From: Cryomorphaceae bacterium
GTDB lineage: Bacteria; Bacteroidota; Bacteroidia; Flavobacteriales; Schleiferiaceae
Reading direction: 5' to 3'
NCBI GenBank assembly: GCA_017858515.1
Contig: JAFMBM010000006.1
Span: forward strand, 19,880 to 83,879
DNA: 64,000 nucleotides
Numbering within the stretch: position 1 is the first letter of the stretch; each line of letters begins with the position of its first letter. Both the position numbers and the translations under genes were made by a program. Under the pieces are notes generated by a model. The model saw only the letters and a list, made by a program, of their open reading frames with translations, was not told the origin of the DNA and ran no database searches. This document shows positions 30,363-42,388 of the stretch, in pieces.

Positions 30363-30370
30363 CAAAGCTA
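30363..30370 (-). promoter_or_regulatory. Probable -7 element of the rocD promoter
   Basis: The - strand reads TAGCTTTG, matching TAnnTTTG, 18 nt before the rocD ATG. At 20-nt spacing upstream there is CTG rather than TTG, so the -33 element is weak. Confidence 0.45.
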
Positions 30371-30408
30371 CTGAACATAGAACGGACTGACAGTAAATTA
30401 GGGGCACC

Positions 30409-31059
30409 ATGATAGATTCTGAAGAAAAGCTAATTGAATATATACGGAAAGGTGAGTATGAGAATCAGGATTTCAAATTTGCAATTAATGATTCCAAGAA
30501 AATTGCCATTAGTCTATCTGCCTTTTCAAATACCTCAGGCGGTAGATTACTTATTGGAGTAAAGGACAATGGCCGTATTTCGGGAGTACGATCTGAGGAA
30601 GAAAAACACATGGTTGAAGGAGCCGCTGATCTATATTGCAGCCCTAGACCTGAAATCCAATTTATGGTTGTTTATACCTCTGATAATAAGGAGGTACTGA
30701 TTGCAGAAATTGCTGAAAGCCACTCTAAACCCATAAAGGCGATTACACCTGACGGAAGTTGGAAAGCCTATATACGAATGGGTGATGAGAATGCTTTAGC
30801 CAACGTTTTACATCTAAAAAATTGGGAACGGGCTGCGGCTCTTAAAGGCAGCGAACGACCTTCTCACTTCACGGATAGTGATTTGAAGATCTTAAAACAG
30901 ATAAGCGAACAATCTACTTGGACAATCAATTCATTGGTAAAAAAAACAGGGCTTGCCCGTAGGCAAGCCCTGAATGTTTTGGGCAATTTCTTGCACTGGG
31001 ATCTAATCGAACTGGTCCGAATAGATTCTGAATTCAAAATCCGTATGAAGGCTGATTAA
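30409..31059 (+). CDS. AlbA_2/Schlafen-domain protein with C-terminal winged-helix-like region
   Basis: Residues 10-130 match the AlbA_2 (Schlafen-type) domain often annotated as putative DNA-binding or ATP-binding: the E-x-x-D-F-K opening (YENQDFKFAIND), FSNTSGGRLLIGVKDNGRI and a later AYIRMGDENALA. The last 70 residues look like a winged helix-turn-helix (DLKILKQISEQSTWTINSLV, then GLARRQALNVLG). It is 216 residues, transcribed divergently from rocD and convergent on DUF3467, with a 4-bp end overlap. The codons for its second predicted helix contain a perfect terminator for the opposite strand. Role unknown; transcriptional regulation is a guess. Confidence 0.8.
   Translation: MIDSEEKLIEYIRKGEYENQDFKFAINDSKKIAISLSAFSNTSGGRLLIGVKDNGRISGVRSEEEKHMVEGAADLYCSPRPEIQFMVVYTSDNKEVLIAEIAESHSKPIKAITPDGSWKAYIRMGDENALANVLHLKNWERAAALKGSERPSHFTDSDLKILKQISEQSTWTINSLVKKTGLARRQALNVLGNFLHWDLIELVRIDSEFKIRMKAD
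30939..30972 (-). terminator. Intrinsic terminator of the rpoBC-DUF3467 operon inside the convergent gene
   Basis: On the - strand CAGGGCTTGCC and GGCAAGCCCTG form a perfect 11-bp stem (30962-30972 with 30947-30957) around TACG, followed by eight T (30946-30939). It lies 84 nt beyond the DUF3467 stop and wholly within the coding sequence of the + strand Schlafen-type gene. Confidence 0.88.
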
Positions 31060-31370
31060 GCCTGACCCGCAGGTCCTCCAAATGGAAGAGGAATAGGTTG
31101 TCCTTTTAGCTCTTCTATTTCGCCGTTGGTCTCTTCATATCTACGAATATTTTCCTTTAAAGCTAGAACAAGTCTTTTCATATGTTGCGGCGTCAAAATT
31201 ATTCTTGACTTCACTCTTGCTTTTGGAATACCCGGCATCATTTGAACGAAATCCAAAACGAATTCTGTTGCAGAGTGATTGACCACTGCCAGATTCGAAT
31301 AGATACCATCCGCAACTGCTTCGTTAATTTCAATATTCAGTTGTCCGTCGTTATTTTGATTTTCAGACAT
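31056..31370 (-). CDS. DUF3467 domain-containing protein
   Basis: This 104-residue protein has the DUF3467 core: ADGIYSNLAVVNHSATEFVL, then DFVQMMPGIPKARVKSRIIL and TPQHMKRLVLALKENI. The N-terminal 12 residues are polar, and the C-terminal tail ends PLPFGGPAGQA. The gene begins one base after the rpoC stop and should be part of the rpoBC transcript. The family resembles gene-expression regulators of the same small size, but its function is not established. The 3' end overlaps the convergent gene by 4 bp. Confidence 0.88.
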   Translation of the reverse strand: MSENQNNDGQLNIEINEAVADGIYSNLAVVNHSATEFVLDFVQMMPGIPKARVKSRIILTPQHMKRLVLALKENIRRYEETNGEIEELKGQPIPLPFGGPAGQA

Positions 31371-31371
31371 A

Positions 31372-34300
31372 TTAAACTCTTTCTTCTACTAATTCTGTTT
31401 TCTTGGCCGACAAGCGATCAAAATCATCCTGAGAACCAACAATATACTGATCGTATAATTTCAAACCAGTTCCTGCAGGTATTTTATGACCGACAATGAC
31501 ATTCTCCTTCAATCCTTCTAACGTATCACGCTTAGCCGCAACCGCTGCTTCGTTCAACACTTTAGTAGTTTCTTGGAAAGATGCCGCAGAAATAAACGAC
31601 TTGGTCTGCAATGAAGCTCGAGTTATACCTTGAAGAATCGGTGTAGCCGTGGCAGGGCGTGCATCTCTTGCAACAACCAGATTTTTATCAGATCGTCTCA
31701 GAAGTGAGTTCTCATCACGCAATTTGCGGGTAGTGATTACCATTCCTGGTTTAAACGTATCCGAATCACCTGACTCTTCAACAATCTTCTTGTCGTAAAT
31801 CCAATCATTCTGCGAGATAAAGTCATTCTTATGCACCAAATGACCTTCTAAGAATAAAGTATCGCCTGGGTCATTGATTTCAACTTTGCGCATCATCTGA
31901 CGAACAATTACTTCAAAGTGTTTATCATTGATTTTCACACCTTGTAATCGGTACACCTCCTGAACTTCATTTACTAAGTATTCTTGCACCTTTGTTGGCC
32001 CTTGAATTGCTAAAATATCACTGGGAGTAATTGCTCCATCCGATAAAGACATTCCAGCTTTAACAAAGTCATTCTCTTGAACAAGAATCTGTTTGCTCAG
32101 ATTAATAAGGTATTTTTTCAGATCGCCTGTTTTGGCTTCCACCATAATTTCGCGATTTCCTCTTTTGATTTTACCGTATGAAACAATTCCATCAATTTCA
32201 GATACAACTGCTGGGTTGGATGGATTACGAGCTTCAAATAATTCAGTAACTCGAGGAAGACCGCCCGTAATATCACCCGCCTTTGCACTCTTACGAGGAA
32301 TCTTAACAAGTACTTTACCTACCTTAATCTTCTCACCATTCTCAACCTGTAAGTGGGCACCAACCGGTAGATTATATTGCTTCAAAGTAGCTCCAGACTT
32401 ATCATTGATCAGGATGCTTGGAATCATTTTCTTATTCCTTGAATCAGATATTACCTTCTCTTGGAAGCCTGTCTGTTCATCAATTTCAACCCTATAAGTG
32501 AAACCTTGCTCTATATCTTCAAAAGAAATAACACCTGAAGTCTCACTGATAATAACAGCATTATAAGGATCCCAATCGCAGATAACTTCACCCTTCTTCA
32601 CCTTAGCTTTTTCTGCAACTCTCATTGTAGCACCATAAGGAATAACAGAGGTAGCAAGGTTAATACCTGTTTTCTCATCAACTAGACGTAGTTCACCCGT
32701 TCTGCCAATTACGATATCAACTAAGTTTCCTTCGGCATCTTCACTTTGCACCGTGCGCAACTCATCTACTTCAATGATTCCATCATACTTGGCGATCATT
32801 TTAGATTCTTCAGCCACGTTTCCAGCGGTACCTCCCACGTGGAAAGTTCTCAAAGTAAGCTGTGTTCCAGGCTCTCCAATAGATTGTGCCGCAATTACTC
32901 CAACGGCTTCACCCATCTGAACAAGTTGGCCGGAAGCTAAGTTCCTTCCGTAACACTTTGCACAGATACCACGCTTAGATTCGCAGGTTAAGGCAGAGCG
33001 AACTTCCACCGAATCAATCGGTGATTCTTCAATGGCATTACCCATTGCTTCATTAATTAACTCTCCTGACCTCACAATTAAATCAGAAGTAAGCGGATTG
33101 TAAACATCGTGTAGAGAAACTCTACCAATGATACGATCCTTTAATGGTTCAACTGTTTCTTCATTCTTCTTTAAAGCACTCACATCTAGACCTCTCAAGG
33201 TTCCGCAATCCTCTTCATTGATGATTACATCCTGAGCCACATCCACTAGGCGGCGAGTCAAATAACCTGCATCTGCCGTTTTCAAGGCAGTATCGGCAAG
33301 CCCTTTACGCGCTCCGTGAGTAGAAATAAAGTACTCAAGAATAGACAGTCCTTCTTTAAAGTTCGAAATAATCGGGTTTTCGATGATTTCTCCACCACCT
33401 GAACCTGATTTTTGTGGCTTGGCCATAAGACCACGCATTCCTGAGAGCTGACGGATCTGTTCTTTCGAACCACGAGCCCCAGAATCTAACATCATATAGA
33501 TCGGGTTAAAGCCTTGATCATCTGAGCTCAAATAATACATTGCCCTTTCCGTCAAACGTGCGTTAGTATTCGTCCAGACGTCAATTACCTGATTATAACG
33601 CTCATTATTAGTGATGAGACCCATATTATAGCTTGCAAGAATGTTCTCGATTTGATCGTTTGCATCCTTAATAAGATCGTCCTTTTCTTGGGGGATAATA
33701 ATGTTTTCTAGAGAAAAAGAAAGTCCACCTCGGAAGGCGGTTCTAAATCCTAGATTCTTCATGTCATCCAAGAACTTAGCCGTAGTTGCAATATTGGTCT
33801 TTTTCAGAATGTCTGAAATGATCTCACGCAAGGCCTTCTTGGTTAGAATGCTATCTATAAATCCTACAGTCTCTGGAACAACATCGTTGAATAATACTCT
33901 TCCAACAGTAGTTTCAATTAAGCGGATCACTATTCCACCATTCTCTTCAACTCTGTGGCGAACCTTAATTATGGCATGTAGATCGACTTTCTTCTCGTTG
34001 AAAGCAATCACTACCTCTTCAGGAGAATAGAAGATCATTCCCTCTCCTTTCATTGGCTTTTCAGGAGTACTTCTTCTAGACTTAGTCATATAATACAATC
34101 CCAATACCATGTCTTGAGATGGAACTGTAATAGGCGAACCATTTGCAGGGTTAAGGATGTTGTGAGAAGCAAGCATTAAAACTTGAGCTTCTAAGATAGC
34201 AGCAGGTCCTAAAGGAAGGTGAACTGCCATCTGGTCTCCGTCGAAGTCGGCATTGAATGCAGTACAAACAAGCGGATGCAACTGAATCGCTTTACCTTCA

Positions 34301-35685
34301 ATCAATTTTGGTTGGAAGGCTTGGATTCCCAATCTATGCAAAGTTGGAGCTCTATTCAATAGAACGGGGTGTCCTTTCATAACATTTTCAAGGATATCCC
34401 AAACAACAGGCTCTCTCTTGTCAATTATTTTCTTAGCAGATTTAACCGTTTTAACAATTCCTCTTTCGATCAATTTGCGAATTACGAAGGGTTTGAAAAG
34501 TTCAGCTGCCATATTCTTAGGTAAACCACATTCGTGCAGGTACAATTCTGGACCTACTACAATGACAGAACGCGCAGAATAGTCAACACGTTTACCCAAA
34601 AGGTTCTGGCGGAATCGTCCTTGTTTACCTTTTAAGCTATCTGAAAGTGATTTAAGAGGGCGATTTGACTCGGTCTTAACTGCACTCGCCTTCCGTGTAT
34701 TATCGAAAAGAGAATCGACTGCCTCTTGAAGCATCCTTTTCTCATTTCTTAAAATAACTTCAGGCGCTTTAATTTCCAATAAACGTTTTAAGCGGTTATT
34801 ACGGATAATTACACGGCGATACAAATCATTTAAATCCGAAGTAGCAAAGCGTCCTCCATCCAATGGAACTAATGGTCTCAGTTCAGGTGGGATAACAGGT
34901 ACAATCTTCATTACCATCCACTCCGGCTTATTTACAATACGCTCATTAGCGTCTCTAAAAGCTTCAACAACTTGAAGACGCTTTAAAGCCTCTTGCTTTC
35001 TTTGCTGGCTAGTTTCTGTATTGGCCTTATGACGTAACTCATAACTCAATTCATCCAGATTCAATTTCCCTAAAAGGCCTATTAAAGCCTCACCACCCAT
35101 TTTGGCGATGAATTTATTTGGGTCTGAATCTTCTAAATAATGATTGTCTTGCGGAATACGATCTAAAATCTCCAAATACTCTTCTTCTGTAAGGAAGTCC
35201 AAAAATTGGAGTGGGGCACCTTCGATAGAAGTAGCTATTCCGCCTTGTATAACAACATAGCGCTCGTAATAAATTACCATATCCAATTTCTTGGATGGCA
35301 ATCCTAGAAGGTAACCAATTTTATTCGGTAAAGAGCGGAAGTACCAAATATGTGCAACTGGAACTACCAAATTGATATGTCCGATACGCTCTCTTCGAAC
35401 CTTCTTTTCTGTAACTTCTACACCACAGCGGTCGCAAACAATTCCCTTGTAACGGATTCGCTTGTACTTTCCACAAAAACATTCATAATCCTTTACAGGG
35501 CCAAAAATTCGCTCACAAAACAAGCCATCACGCTCGGGTTTATGAGTACGATAGTTGATGGTTTCAGGTTTCAAAACCTCACCACTAGATTTTGCCAAGA
35601 TATCCTCCGGAGAAGAAAGGCTAATAGTGATGGAGCTGAATCCTCCTGTAGTGCTTGTCGTTTTATCGTTCGTTTTCAATGCCAT
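31372..35685 (-). CDS. rpoC: RNA polymerase beta' subunit
   Basis: Beta' of 1437 residues. The N-terminal zinc site is formed by Cys69, Cys71, Cys84 and Cys87. The catalytic Mg2+ loop NADFDGDQ lies at residues 478-485. The second zinc cluster is in [19 protein letters not shown], followed by the trigger-loop region [20 protein letters not shown] (with RTFHVGG). No split or intein is seen. It lies 37 bp after rpoB and directly before DUF3467. Confidence 0.98.
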   Translation of the reverse strand: MALKTNDKTTSTTGGFSSITISLSSPEDILAKSSGEVLKPETINYRTHKPERDGLFCERIFGPVKDYECFCGKYKRIRYKGIVCDRCGVEVTEKKVRRERIGHINLVVPVAHIWYFRSLPNKIGYLLGLPSKKLDMVIYYERYVVIQGGIATSIEGAPLQFLDFLTEEEYLEILDRIPQDNHYLEDSDPNKFIAKMGGEALIGLLGKLNLDELSYELRHKANTETSQQRKQEALKRLQVVEAFRDANERIVNKPEWMVMKIVPVIPPELRPLVPLDGGRFATSDLNDLYRRVIIRNNRLKRLLEIKAPEVILRNEKRMLQEAVDSLFDNTRKASAVKTESNRPLKSLSDSLKGKQGRFRQNLLGKRVDYSARSVIVVGPELYLHECGLPKNMAAELFKPFVIRKLIERGIVKTVKSAKKIIDKREPVVWDILENVMKGHPVLLNRAPTLHRLGIQAFQPKLIEGKAIQLHPLVCTAFNADFDGDQMAVHLPLGPAAILEAQVLMLASHNILNPANGSPITVPSQDMVLGLYYMTKSRRSTPEKPMKGEGMIFYSPEEVVIAFNEKKVDLHAIIKVRHRVEENGGIVIRLIETTVGRVLFNDVVPETVGFIDSILTKKALREIISDILKKTNIATTAKFLDDMKNLGFRTAFRGGLSFSLENIIIPQEKDDLIKDANDQIENILASYNMGLITNNERYNQVIDVWTNTNARLTERAMYYLSSDDQGFNPIYMMLDSGARGSKEQIRQLSGMRGLMAKPQKSGSGGGEIIENPIISNFKEGLSILEYFISTHGARKGLADTALKTADAGYLTRRLVDVAQDVIINEEDCGTLRGLDVSALKKNEETVEPLKDRIIGRVSLHDVYNPLTSDLIVRSGELINEAMGNAIEESPIDSVEVRSALTCESKRGICAKCYGRNLASGQLVQMGEAVGVIAAQSIGEPGTQLTLRTFHVGGTAGNVAEESKMIAKYDGIIEVDELRTVQSEDAEGNLVDIVIGRTGELRLVDEKTGINLATSVIPYGATMRVAEKAKVKKGEVICDWDPYNAVIISETSGVISFEDIEQGFTYRVEIDEQTGFQEKVISDSRNKKMIPSILINDKSGATLKQYNLPVGAHLQVENGEKIKVGKVLVKIPRKSAKAGDITGGLPRVTELFEARNPSNPAVVSEIDGIVSYGKIKRGNREIMVEAKTGDLKKYLINLSKQILVQENDFVKAGMSLSDGAITPSDILAIQGPTKVQEYLVNEVQEVYRLQGVKINDKHFEVIVRQMMRKVEINDPGDTLFLEGHLVHKNDFISQNDWIYDKKIVEESGDSDTFKPGMVITTRKLRDENSLLRRSDKNLVVARDARPATATPILQGITRASLQTKSFISAASFQETTKVLNEAAVAAKRDTLEGLKENVIVGHKIPAGTGLKLYDQYIVGSQDDFDRLSAKKTELVEERV

Positions 35686-35722
35686 TGAAGCGAAGTATTT
35701 CTTTTAGTTATTCTATTGCCTA

Positions 35723-38700
35723 TTATTCTAAAGTCACCTTAAGACCTAATCCTTGTAATTCGTGCAACAATACATTGAACGATTCTGGAATTCCAGGTTC
35801 TGGTAAGGGTTCTCCCTTAACAATAGACTCATATGTCTTAGCTCTTCCAACTACATCATCCGATTTAACAGTAAGAAGTTCTCTCAGGATATTTGAAGCA
35901 CCAAATGCCTCAATTGCCCATACTTCCATCTCTCCAAATCGCTGACCTCCAAATTGTGCTTTACCACCTAAAGGTTGCTGAGTAATTAAACTGTAGGGAC
36001 CAATAGATCTTGCGTGCATCTTATCGTCAACCATATGTCCTAATTTCAGCATATAAATGATACCAACCGTTGCTGGCTGATCGAAGCGTTCACCCGTTCC
36101 TCCATCATACAAGAAGGTGTGGCCATATCTTGGTATTCCTGCTTGATCTGTGTAACTGTTGATCTCTTCAATACTCGCTCCATCAAAAATGGGTGTCGCA
36201 AACTTTTTACCCAGTTTCTTACCAGCCCAACCTAGAACAGTTTCATAGATCTGACCGATGTTCATACGAGAAGGCACACCAAGTGGATTCAATACGATAT
36301 CAACTGGAGTTCCGTCTTCAAGGAAAGGCATGTCTTCATCACGAACAATACGTGCAACAATACCCTTGTTTCCATGGCGTCCTGCCATTTTATCCCCTAC
36401 TTTAAGCTTACGCTTTTGTGCAATGTACACTTTAGCTAACTTGATGATACCTGCTGGCAGTTCATCGCCCACGCTAATCGTGAACATCTTACGTTTATGA
36501 ACCCCGGTAATATCGCTAACCTTGATCTTGTAATTATGGATCAACTGTTGGATTAAACGATTCTTTTCCTCATCTGTAGTCCATACCCCACCAGATAAAC
36601 GAGTATAATCGTCAATTCCATTTAAAATTTTCTGAGTGAATTTGGTTCCCTTTGGAATTACAATTTCATTCAAATCATTCGAAACACCCTGACATGTTTT
36701 ACCTACTACCAAGAGATTCAACTTCTCGAGGAATCGAGTCCGCAATGTTTCCATTTGCATTCCGTGCTCTTGAGCCAGAATCTCCAACTCTTCCTTATCC
36801 TTTCCACGTTGACGCTTATCTTTAATACTACGTGCGAAAAGTTTCTTGTCTATTACAACTCCATACAAAGAAGGACTTGCCTTCAAGGAAGCATCTTTAA
36901 CATCACCTGCCTTATCTCCGAAGATGGCGCGAAGAAGTTTTTCCTCTGGGGTTGGATCACTTTCTCCTTTCGGAGTAATCTTTCCGATAAGAATATCTCC
37001 CGGCTTGATTTCAGCTCCTACGCGAATAATTCCATTTTCATCTAGATCACGAGTCGCCTCCTCACTAACATTCGGTATATCTGGAGTTAATTCCTCCATA
37101 CCCAACTTAGTATCTCTAACTTCAAGAGTGTATTCATCTACGTGAATAGATGTGAAAATATCCTCGCGAGCAACTCTTTCAGAAATCACGATAGCATCTT
37201 CAAAATTATACCCCTTCCAAGGCATAAACGAAACCAATAAGTTACGTCCTAAGGCAAGCTCACCTTTTTCCGTTCCGTATCCTTCGCACAAAACATCACC
37301 AGGCTGAACGCGTTGCCCAGTCTTAACAATTGGCTTTATATTTATAGTAGTACCCTGGTTCGTTTTTCTGAATTTGATAAGATTATAGGTCTTATACTCA
37401 TCTTCAAAACTGACCAATTCCTCATCTTCACTTCGATCGTACTTAACAATAATCTCCTTTGCATCTACAAATACAACAACGCCACTTCCTTCTGCATCAA
37501 ACAAAACACGACTGTCGCGCGCTACCTGCTTCTCAAGACCAGTGCCAACAATCGGAGCTTCAGGACGAAGTAGAGGCACCGCTTGGCGCATCATATTCGA
37601 TCCCATCAGTGCACGGTTGGCATCATCGTGTTCTAAGAAAGGGATAAGGGAAGCAGAAATAGACGCAATCTGGTTAGGAGCTACGTCCATGTACTGAACA
37701 CTAGTTGGCTCAACGAGCGGGAAGTCACCTTCATCGCGCGCTTTTACTCGTGGATTAAGAAAATTACCTTGATCATCTATTGGTGCATTTGCCTGGGCAA
37801 TTACCATATTCTCCTCTTCCTCTGCGCTTAAAAATGCGGGAGGTGAATCCACTTTCACAATTCCATTCTCAACAACACGGTATGGAGTCTCTATAAAACC
37901 CATTCGATTTACTCGAGAAAACACACACATAGACGAAATAAGTCCAATGTTCGGTCCTTCAGGAGTTTCAATTGGACAAAGTCTTCCATAATGGGTATAG
38001 TGTACGTCACGAACCTCAAAACCCGCTCTTTCACGTGACAATCCACCGGGGCCTAGGGCAGACATTCTTCTCTTGTGGGTAATTTCAGCCAACGGATTCG
38101 TTTGATCCATAAACTGACTTAGCTGATTCGTTCCAAAGAATGAATTAATTACCGAAGAAAGCGTTTTCGCATTTATAAGATCAATTGGTGTAAACACCTC
38201 ATTGTCTCTCACATTCATCCTTTCACGAATGGTACGAGCCATTCTTGACAGTCCCACTCCAAATTGGTTAGCCAATTGTTCACCAACCGTTCTTACACGA
38301 CGATTACTTAGGTGGTCAATATCATCAACTTCAGCTTTTGAATTTATCAACTCAATGAGATACTTGATAATTCGGATGATATCTTCTTTTGTTAAAACTT
38401 GAACCTCCATACCCAGGTCAAGGCCTAGTTTCTTGTTCAGCCTATATCTTCCAACCTCACCTAAATTGTATCTTGTTTCTGAGAAAAACAACTTCTCGAT
38501 AATACCTCTAGCCGTTTCTTCATCGGGCGGTTCGGCATTTCTAAGTTGTCTATAGACATGCTCTACAGCTTCTTTCTCAGAATTGGTAGGATCCTTTTGT
38601 AATGTATTGTAGATAATAGAATTGTCTGCAGACTCAATATCTTCTCTGTGTAAAAGTACAGTTGGAACATCTGCATCAATAATCTCATCTATATGCTCTT

Positions 38701-39532
38701 TCTCTAGAACAGTATCCCTGTCGAGAATGACCTCATTTCGTTCGATAGATACCACCTCTCCAGTATCCTCATCAACGAAATCTTCGATCCAAGTTTTAAG
38801 TACTCTTGCAGCAAGTCTTCTGCCGAGAATTTTCTTCAGCGCCGTTTTGCTAACCTTCACTTCCTCGGCAAGATCAAATATCTCTAGGATATCCTTGTCT
38901 CTCTCATAACCAATTGCACGTAGAAGTGTTGTTACTGGTAGCTTCTTCTTTCTATCGATGTACGCATACATAACATTATTGATGTCTGTAGCGAATTCTA
39001 TCCATGAACCTTTGAAAGGAATAATTCGAGCACTATATAGCTTGGTACCGTTAGCATGGTAACTCTGACCAAAGAAAACTCCTGGAGAACGGTGCAACTG
39101 CGAAACCACAACTCGCTCCGCCCCATTAATGATAAAAGTACCTCTGGGCGACATATATGGGATTGTTCCCAAATACACATCTTGAACTATCGTTTCAAAA
39201 TCCTCATGTTCAGGATCTGTACAATATAGCTTTAGACGAGCTTTTAATGGAAGGCTGTAAGTCAATCCCCTTTCAATACACTCTTGTTCAGAGTAGCGAG
39301 GTGGATCGACGAAATAATCTATAAATTCTAAAACAAACTGATTACGTGCGTCTGTAATTGGAAAATTCTCAGAAAATGTACGGTAAAGACCTTCGTCTTT
39401 CCTATCATCTGGTTTAGTTTCTAATTGGAAGAAATCCTTAAAAGATCTCAGCTGGATATCCATAAAGTCAGGATAATCCAATTGAGATTTTATAGACGCG
39501 AAAGAAATACGGTGGGAAGAAGTAGTCGCCAA
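35723..39532 (-). CDS. rpoB: RNA polymerase beta subunit
   Basis: The 1269-residue beta subunit is complete. The rifampicin region is readable as [20 protein letters not shown] with [13 protein letters not shown] following, then [17 protein letters not shown]. The C-terminal block [20 protein letters not shown] is present. The residues visible in the rifampicin cluster (Gln, Asp, His, Arg, Ser) are those of the sensitive form, by eye only. It is preceded by a 98-bp spacer after rplL that could form a hairpin. Confidence 0.98.
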   Translation of the reverse strand: MATTSSHRISFASIKSQLDYPDFMDIQLRSFKDFFQLETKPDDRKDEGLYRTFSENFPITDARNQFVLEFIDYFVDPPRYSEQECIERGLTYSLPLKARLKLYCTDPEHEDFETIVQDVYLGTIPYMSPRGTFIINGAERVVVSQLHRSPGVFFGQSYHANGTKLYSARIIPFKGSWIEFATDINNVMYAYIDRKKKLPVTTLLRAIGYERDKDILEIFDLAEEVKVSKTALKKILGRRLAARVLKTWIEDFVDEDTGEVVSIERNEVILDRDTVLEKEHIDEIIDADVPTVLLHREDIESADNSIIYNTLQKDPTNSEKEAVEHVYRQLRNAEPPDEETARGIIEKLFFSETRYNLGEVGRYRLNKKLGLDLGMEVQVLTKEDIIRIIKYLIELINSKAEVDDIDHLSNRRVRTVGEQLANQFGVGLSRMARTIRERMNVRDNEVFTPIDLINAKTLSSVINSFFGTNQLSQFMDQTNPLAEITHKRRMSALGPGGLSRERAGFEVRDVHYTHYGRLCPIETPEGPNIGLISSMCVFSRVNRMGFIETPYRVVENGIVKVDSPPAFLSAEEEENMVIAQANAPIDDQGNFLNPRVKARDEGDFPLVEPTSVQYMDVAPNQIASISASLIPFLEHDDANRALMGSNMMRQAVPLLRPEAPIVGTGLEKQVARDSRVLFDAEGSGVVVFVDAKEIIVKYDRSEDEELVSFEDEYKTYNLIKFRKTNQGTTINIKPIVKTGQRVQPGDVLCEGYGTEKGELALGRNLLVSFMPWKGYNFEDAIVISERVAREDIFTSIHVDEYTLEVRDTKLGMEELTPDIPNVSEEATRDLDENGIIRVGAEIKPGDILIGKITPKGESDPTPEEKLLRAIFGDKAGDVKDASLKASPSLYGVVIDKKLFARSIKDKRQRGKDKEELEILAQEHGMQMETLRTRFLEKLNLLVVGKTCQGVSNDLNEIVIPKGTKFTQKILNGIDDYTRLSGGVWTTDEEKNRLIQQLIHNYKIKVSDITGVHKRKMFTISVGDELPAGIIKLAKVYIAQKRKLKVGDKMAGRHGNKGIVARIVRDEDMPFLEDGTPVDIVLNPLGVPSRMNIGQIYETVLGWAGKKLGKKFATPIFDGASIEEINSYTDQAGIPRYGHTFLYDGGTGERFDQPATVGIIYMLKLGHMVDDKMHARSIGPYSLITQQPLGGKAQFGGQRFGEMEVWAIEAFGASNILRELLTVKSDDVVGRAKTYESIVKGEPLPEPGIPESFNVLLHELQGLGLKVTLE

Positions 39533-39574
39533 GGAACGTCGATTTTATTTCAAATACGGGTGAGAACACAAAAA

Positions 39575-39612
39575 GGTTCAGGCCCACAAACCAATGTCTG
39601 CAGACCTAAACC
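39575..39612 (-). promoter_or_regulatory. Possible hairpin in the rplL-rpoB spacer
   Basis: Arms GGTTCAGG (39575-39582) and CCTAAACC (39605-39612) pair at seven of eight positions and enclose 22 nt that contain the palindrome TCTGCAGA. In E. coli the equivalent spacer holds an attenuator and an RNase III site. No T run follows, so this would fit processing better than termination. Confidence 0.35.
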
Positions 39613-39630
39613 AAAATCAAGGGAAGTAAA

Positions 39631-40008
39631 TTACTTTACCTCTACCTCTGCTCCAGCTTCTTCAAGCTGAGCTTTAAGAGCTTCTGCCTCGTCTTTAGCT
39701 ACTCCTTCCTTCAAAGGTTTGGGTGCGCCATCAACTAGTTCTTTTGCTTCTTTCAATCCTAAACCAGTAAGTTCTTTCACTAGTTTAACCACTGCCAACT
39801 TAGAAGCACCTGCAGCCTTTAGAATTACGTCAAATGAAGTCTTCTCTTCAACTACTGGACCATCTCCTCCTGCAGCTGGACCTGCCATTGCTACTGCCGC
39901 AGCAGCTGGTTCGATACCATAAGTATCTTTTAAATAAGAAGCTAATTCGTTTACTTCTTTAACGGTTAGATTTACTAGAGCATCGCCTAGTGCATTGATA
40001 TCTGCCAT
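39631..40008 (-). CDS. rplL: 50S ribosomal protein L7/L12
   Basis: At 125 residues, the stalk protein shows the three usual parts: N-terminal dimerisation domain (residues 1-33), an Ala/Gly-rich hinge ([17 protein letters not shown]), and the C-terminal factor-binding domain ([20 protein letters not shown]). Several copies bind L10 and recruit EF-Tu and EF-G. It lies between rplJ and rpoB. Confidence 0.98.
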   Translation of the reverse strand: MADINALGDALVNLTVKEVNELASYLKDTYGIEPAAAAVAMAGPAAGGDGPVVEEKTSFDVILKAAGASKLAVVKLVKELTGLGLKEAKELVDGAPKPLKEGVAKDEAEALKAQLEEAGAEVEVK

Positions 40009-40067
40009 TTTGGACTTGTTTTTCTGTTTAATTAAATTGCGTTTATGGAAGCTGAGTGCGCACGAGT

Positions 40068-40589
40068 TTAAGCATTTCGCTCTTCAAGGGTCTTGACTAT
40101 ACCTGCGATAGTCTGACCACCTGAAAGTAGAGCAGAAATTACATTCTTCGCTGGAGATTGGAGAAGAGCAATTACATCGCCGATTAATTCATTCTTAGAC
40201 TTTAATGTGCTTAAAGCCTCCAATTGAGAATCGCCAATAAAAACCGCCTCTTCTATCCATGCCCCTTTGAGAATGGGTTTATCAGACTTCTTTCTGAAGT
40301 CTTTTATGAGTTTTGCGGGCAAATTACCAGTATCAGAAATCATGATACTTGTGTTGCCCTTCAAAATAGGGAAAAGTTCGTCATAACTCTTTTCAGAACG
40401 CTCCATAGCCTTTCTGAGCAAAGTGTTTTTAACAACCTGTAATTTAATTTCTTTACCCGCACATAGTCTGCGTAGAGTACTGGTTTTTTCTGCATCTAAT
40501 CCAGCGATATCAGTTAAATAAACTGTTGTAGCCGATTCAAGCATTTTTACCAATGAATCTATTTGTATATCTTTTTCTTCTTTTGTCAT
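40068..40589 (-). CDS. rplJ: 50S ribosomal protein L10
   Basis: L10 of 173 residues anchors the L7/L12 stalk. Conserved parts are the N-terminal [32 protein letters not shown] [14 protein letters not shown], and the C-terminal helix that binds L7/L12 dimers. It lies 12 nt after rplA, too short for the long L10-binding leader of E. coli. Confidence 0.97.
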   Translation of the reverse strand: MTKEEKDIQIDSLVKMLESATTVYLTDIAGLDAEKTSTLRRLCAGKEIKLQVVKNTLLRKAMERSEKSYDELFPILKGNTSIMISDTGNLPAKLIKDFRKKSDKPILKGAWIEEAVFIGDSQLEALSTLKSKNELIGDVIALLQSPAKNVISALLSGGQTIAGIVKTLEERNA

Positions 40590-40601
40590 GATGTGGTTCT
40601 T

Positions 40602-41294
40602 TTAAGCTAGAGATTTAGAATCAACAGCAATTCCCTTACTCATTGTAGAAGAAAGGTATACACTCTTAACATATGTTCCTTTTGCTGCTGTGGGTTTCAA
40701 ACGCAAAAGAGTCTTGAATAATTCCTCAGCATTCTCTCGAATTTTATCCGAATCAAACGATACCTTTCCGATTGAAGCATGTACAATCCCGTACTTATCA
40801 ACCTTGAAATCAATTTTACCGGCTTTAACTTCTGCCACTGCCTTAGCAACATCCATAGTTACCGTTCCAGTCTTCGGATTCGGCATTAGACCTCTCGGAC
40901 CAAGTATACGACCCAACGGACCTAACTTACCCATAACACTGGGTTGAGTTATAATAACATCAACATCAGTCCAACCAGCCTTAATTTTATCTAAGTACTC
41001 ATCCAATCCAACATAGTCAGCTCCAGCTTCTTTCGCCTCTGCTTCCTTGTCGGAACTTACTAATGCTAGAACTCGAACATTCTTACCAGTTCCATGGGGT
41101 AATGATACTACACCACGCACCATCTGATTAGCCTTTCTTGGATCTACACCTAAGCGTACTGCCACATCTACAGATGCATCAAATTTTGAATTGGAAATTT
41201 TCTTTACCAACTCACTCGCTTCTGTAATAGAGTAGAACTTATTTCTCTCTATCAAAGCAGCTACCTCCTTTTGCTTTTTTGTAAGCTTTGCCAT
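40602..41294 (-). CDS. rplA: 50S ribosomal protein L1
   Basis: The 230-residue mobile-stalk protein has the signature [19 protein letters not shown] and the N-terminal [21 protein letters not shown]1 helps release deacylated tRNA and in many bacteria represses rplKA by binding its mRNA. No L1 site was recognised in the 72-bp leader before rplK. It lies 12 nt after rplK. Confidence 0.98.
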   Translation of the reverse strand: MAKLTKKQKEVAALIERNKFYSITEASELVKKISNSKFDASVDVAVRLGVDPRKANQMVRGVVSLPHGTGKNVRVLALVSSDKEAEAKEAGADYVGLDEYLDKIKAGWTDVDVIITQPSVMGKLGPLGRILGPRGLMPNPKTGTVTMDVAKAVAEVKAGKIDFKVDKYGIVHASIGKVSFDSDKIRENAEELFKTLLRLKPTAAKGTYVKSVYLSSTMSKGIAVDSKSLA

Positions 41295-41306
41295 AATTCT
41301 TTTAGA

Positions 41307-41744
41307 TTAAAATGGCTTTTCGCCTGTTACGGTTATACCCATACTTCTCGCCGTACCTGCAATCATCGACATTGCAGATGATTCTGAAAAACAATTCAGA
41401 TCTGCCATTTTATCTTGCGCGATAGCACGAACTTGTTCCCAAGTAACCTTAGCTACTTTCTGACGGTTAGGTTCTGGAGACCCCCCTTTCAACTTTGCCG
41501 CTTCCATTAACTGCACTGCTGCAGGTGGCGTTTTTATAACGAAGTCGAACGATTTGTCTGCATAAACCGTAATAACTACTGGTAAAATCTTACCAGTCTT
41601 ATCTTGGGTTCTGCCGTTAAATTGCTTGCAGAACTCCATTATGTTTACCCCCTTCGAACCCAATGCAGGACCTACTGGTGGTGATGGGTTCGCTGCACCT
41701 CCTTTAACCTGAAGTTTAATTAGTGCACTTATTTCCTTTGCCAT
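41307..41744 (-). CDS. rplK: 50S ribosomal protein L11
   Basis: L11 (145 residues) starts [20 protein letters not shown] and contains [19 protein letters not shown] and the C-terminal RNA-binding domain ending [13 protein letters not shown]. It forms the GTPase-associated centre with 23S rRNA and is needed for stringent RelA activation. It lies 72 bp after nusG. Confidence 0.98.
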   Translation of the reverse strand: MAKEISALIKLQVKGGAANPSPPVGPALGSKGVNIMEFCKQFNGRTQDKTGKILPVVITVYADKSFDFVIKTPPAAVQLMEAAKLKGGSPEPNRQKVAKVTWEQVRAIAQDKMADLNCFSESSAMSMIAGTARSMGITVTGEKPF

Positions 41745-41816
41745 GTTCTTGTTTACGTATTTGAATGCTCATTAACCCTCAACTGGAAGCGTTAAAGGGC
41801 AAACTGCTCACATCTT

Positions 41817-42368
41817 CTATTCTTTTTCTACTTGCATAAAGCTCAATTCTAGAGGTGTCTTTCTTCCGAAAATCTTAACCATCACCTCAAGCTTTCTCTT
41901 CTCCTCATTGATCTTCTCAATCGTTCCAGAAAAACCATTGAAAGGACCATCGATTACCTTAACATTCTCACCTACATGGAAAGGTATATGGATTTGCTCT
42001 GCGCTCTCCATAAGTTCGTCCATCCTACCCAACATTCTATTTACCTCTGCCTGGCGAATGGGCACTGGGTCACCCCCTTTGGTTTCACCTAAAAAACCAA
42101 TTACTCCAGCCACGTTTTTAACTGCATGCACCACCTCACCAGTGAGATGCGCCTCAATCATTATATAACCTGGATAGTGTGTCCTCTCTTTGCTAATCTT
42201 CTTTCCATTTCGGATTTGGTAAACCTTCTCCGTCGGAACTAAAATTTGACCTACACTTGATGCCAAGCCTTCGTGCTCAATCTCACTTTCTATATAAGCC
42301 TTTATTTTGTTCTCCTGACCACTGATGGCCCGAATTACATACCACTTATATGTTGTTATTTCACTCAT
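41817..42368 (-). CDS. nusG: Transcription termination/antitermination protein NusG
   Basis: NusG of 183 residues: NGN domain at the start (KWYVIRAISGQENKIKAYIE) and a C-terminal KOW domain (GENVKVIDGPFNGFSGTIEK). It binds RNA polymerase and links it to ribosomal S10 or Rho. It follows secE by 20 nt in the conserved secE-nusG-rplK order. Confidence 0.97.
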   Translation of the reverse strand: MSEITTYKWYVIRAISGQENKIKAYIESEIEHEGLASSVGQILVPTEKVYQIRNGKKISKERTHYPGYIMIEAHLTGEVVHAVKNVAGVIGFLGETKGGDPVPIRQAEVNRMLGRMDELMESAEQIHIPFHVGENVKVIDGPFNGFSGTIEKINEEKRKLEVMVKIFGRKTPLELSFMQVEKE

Positions 42369-42388
42369 TTAGTTTTGCTTCTGTCAAA

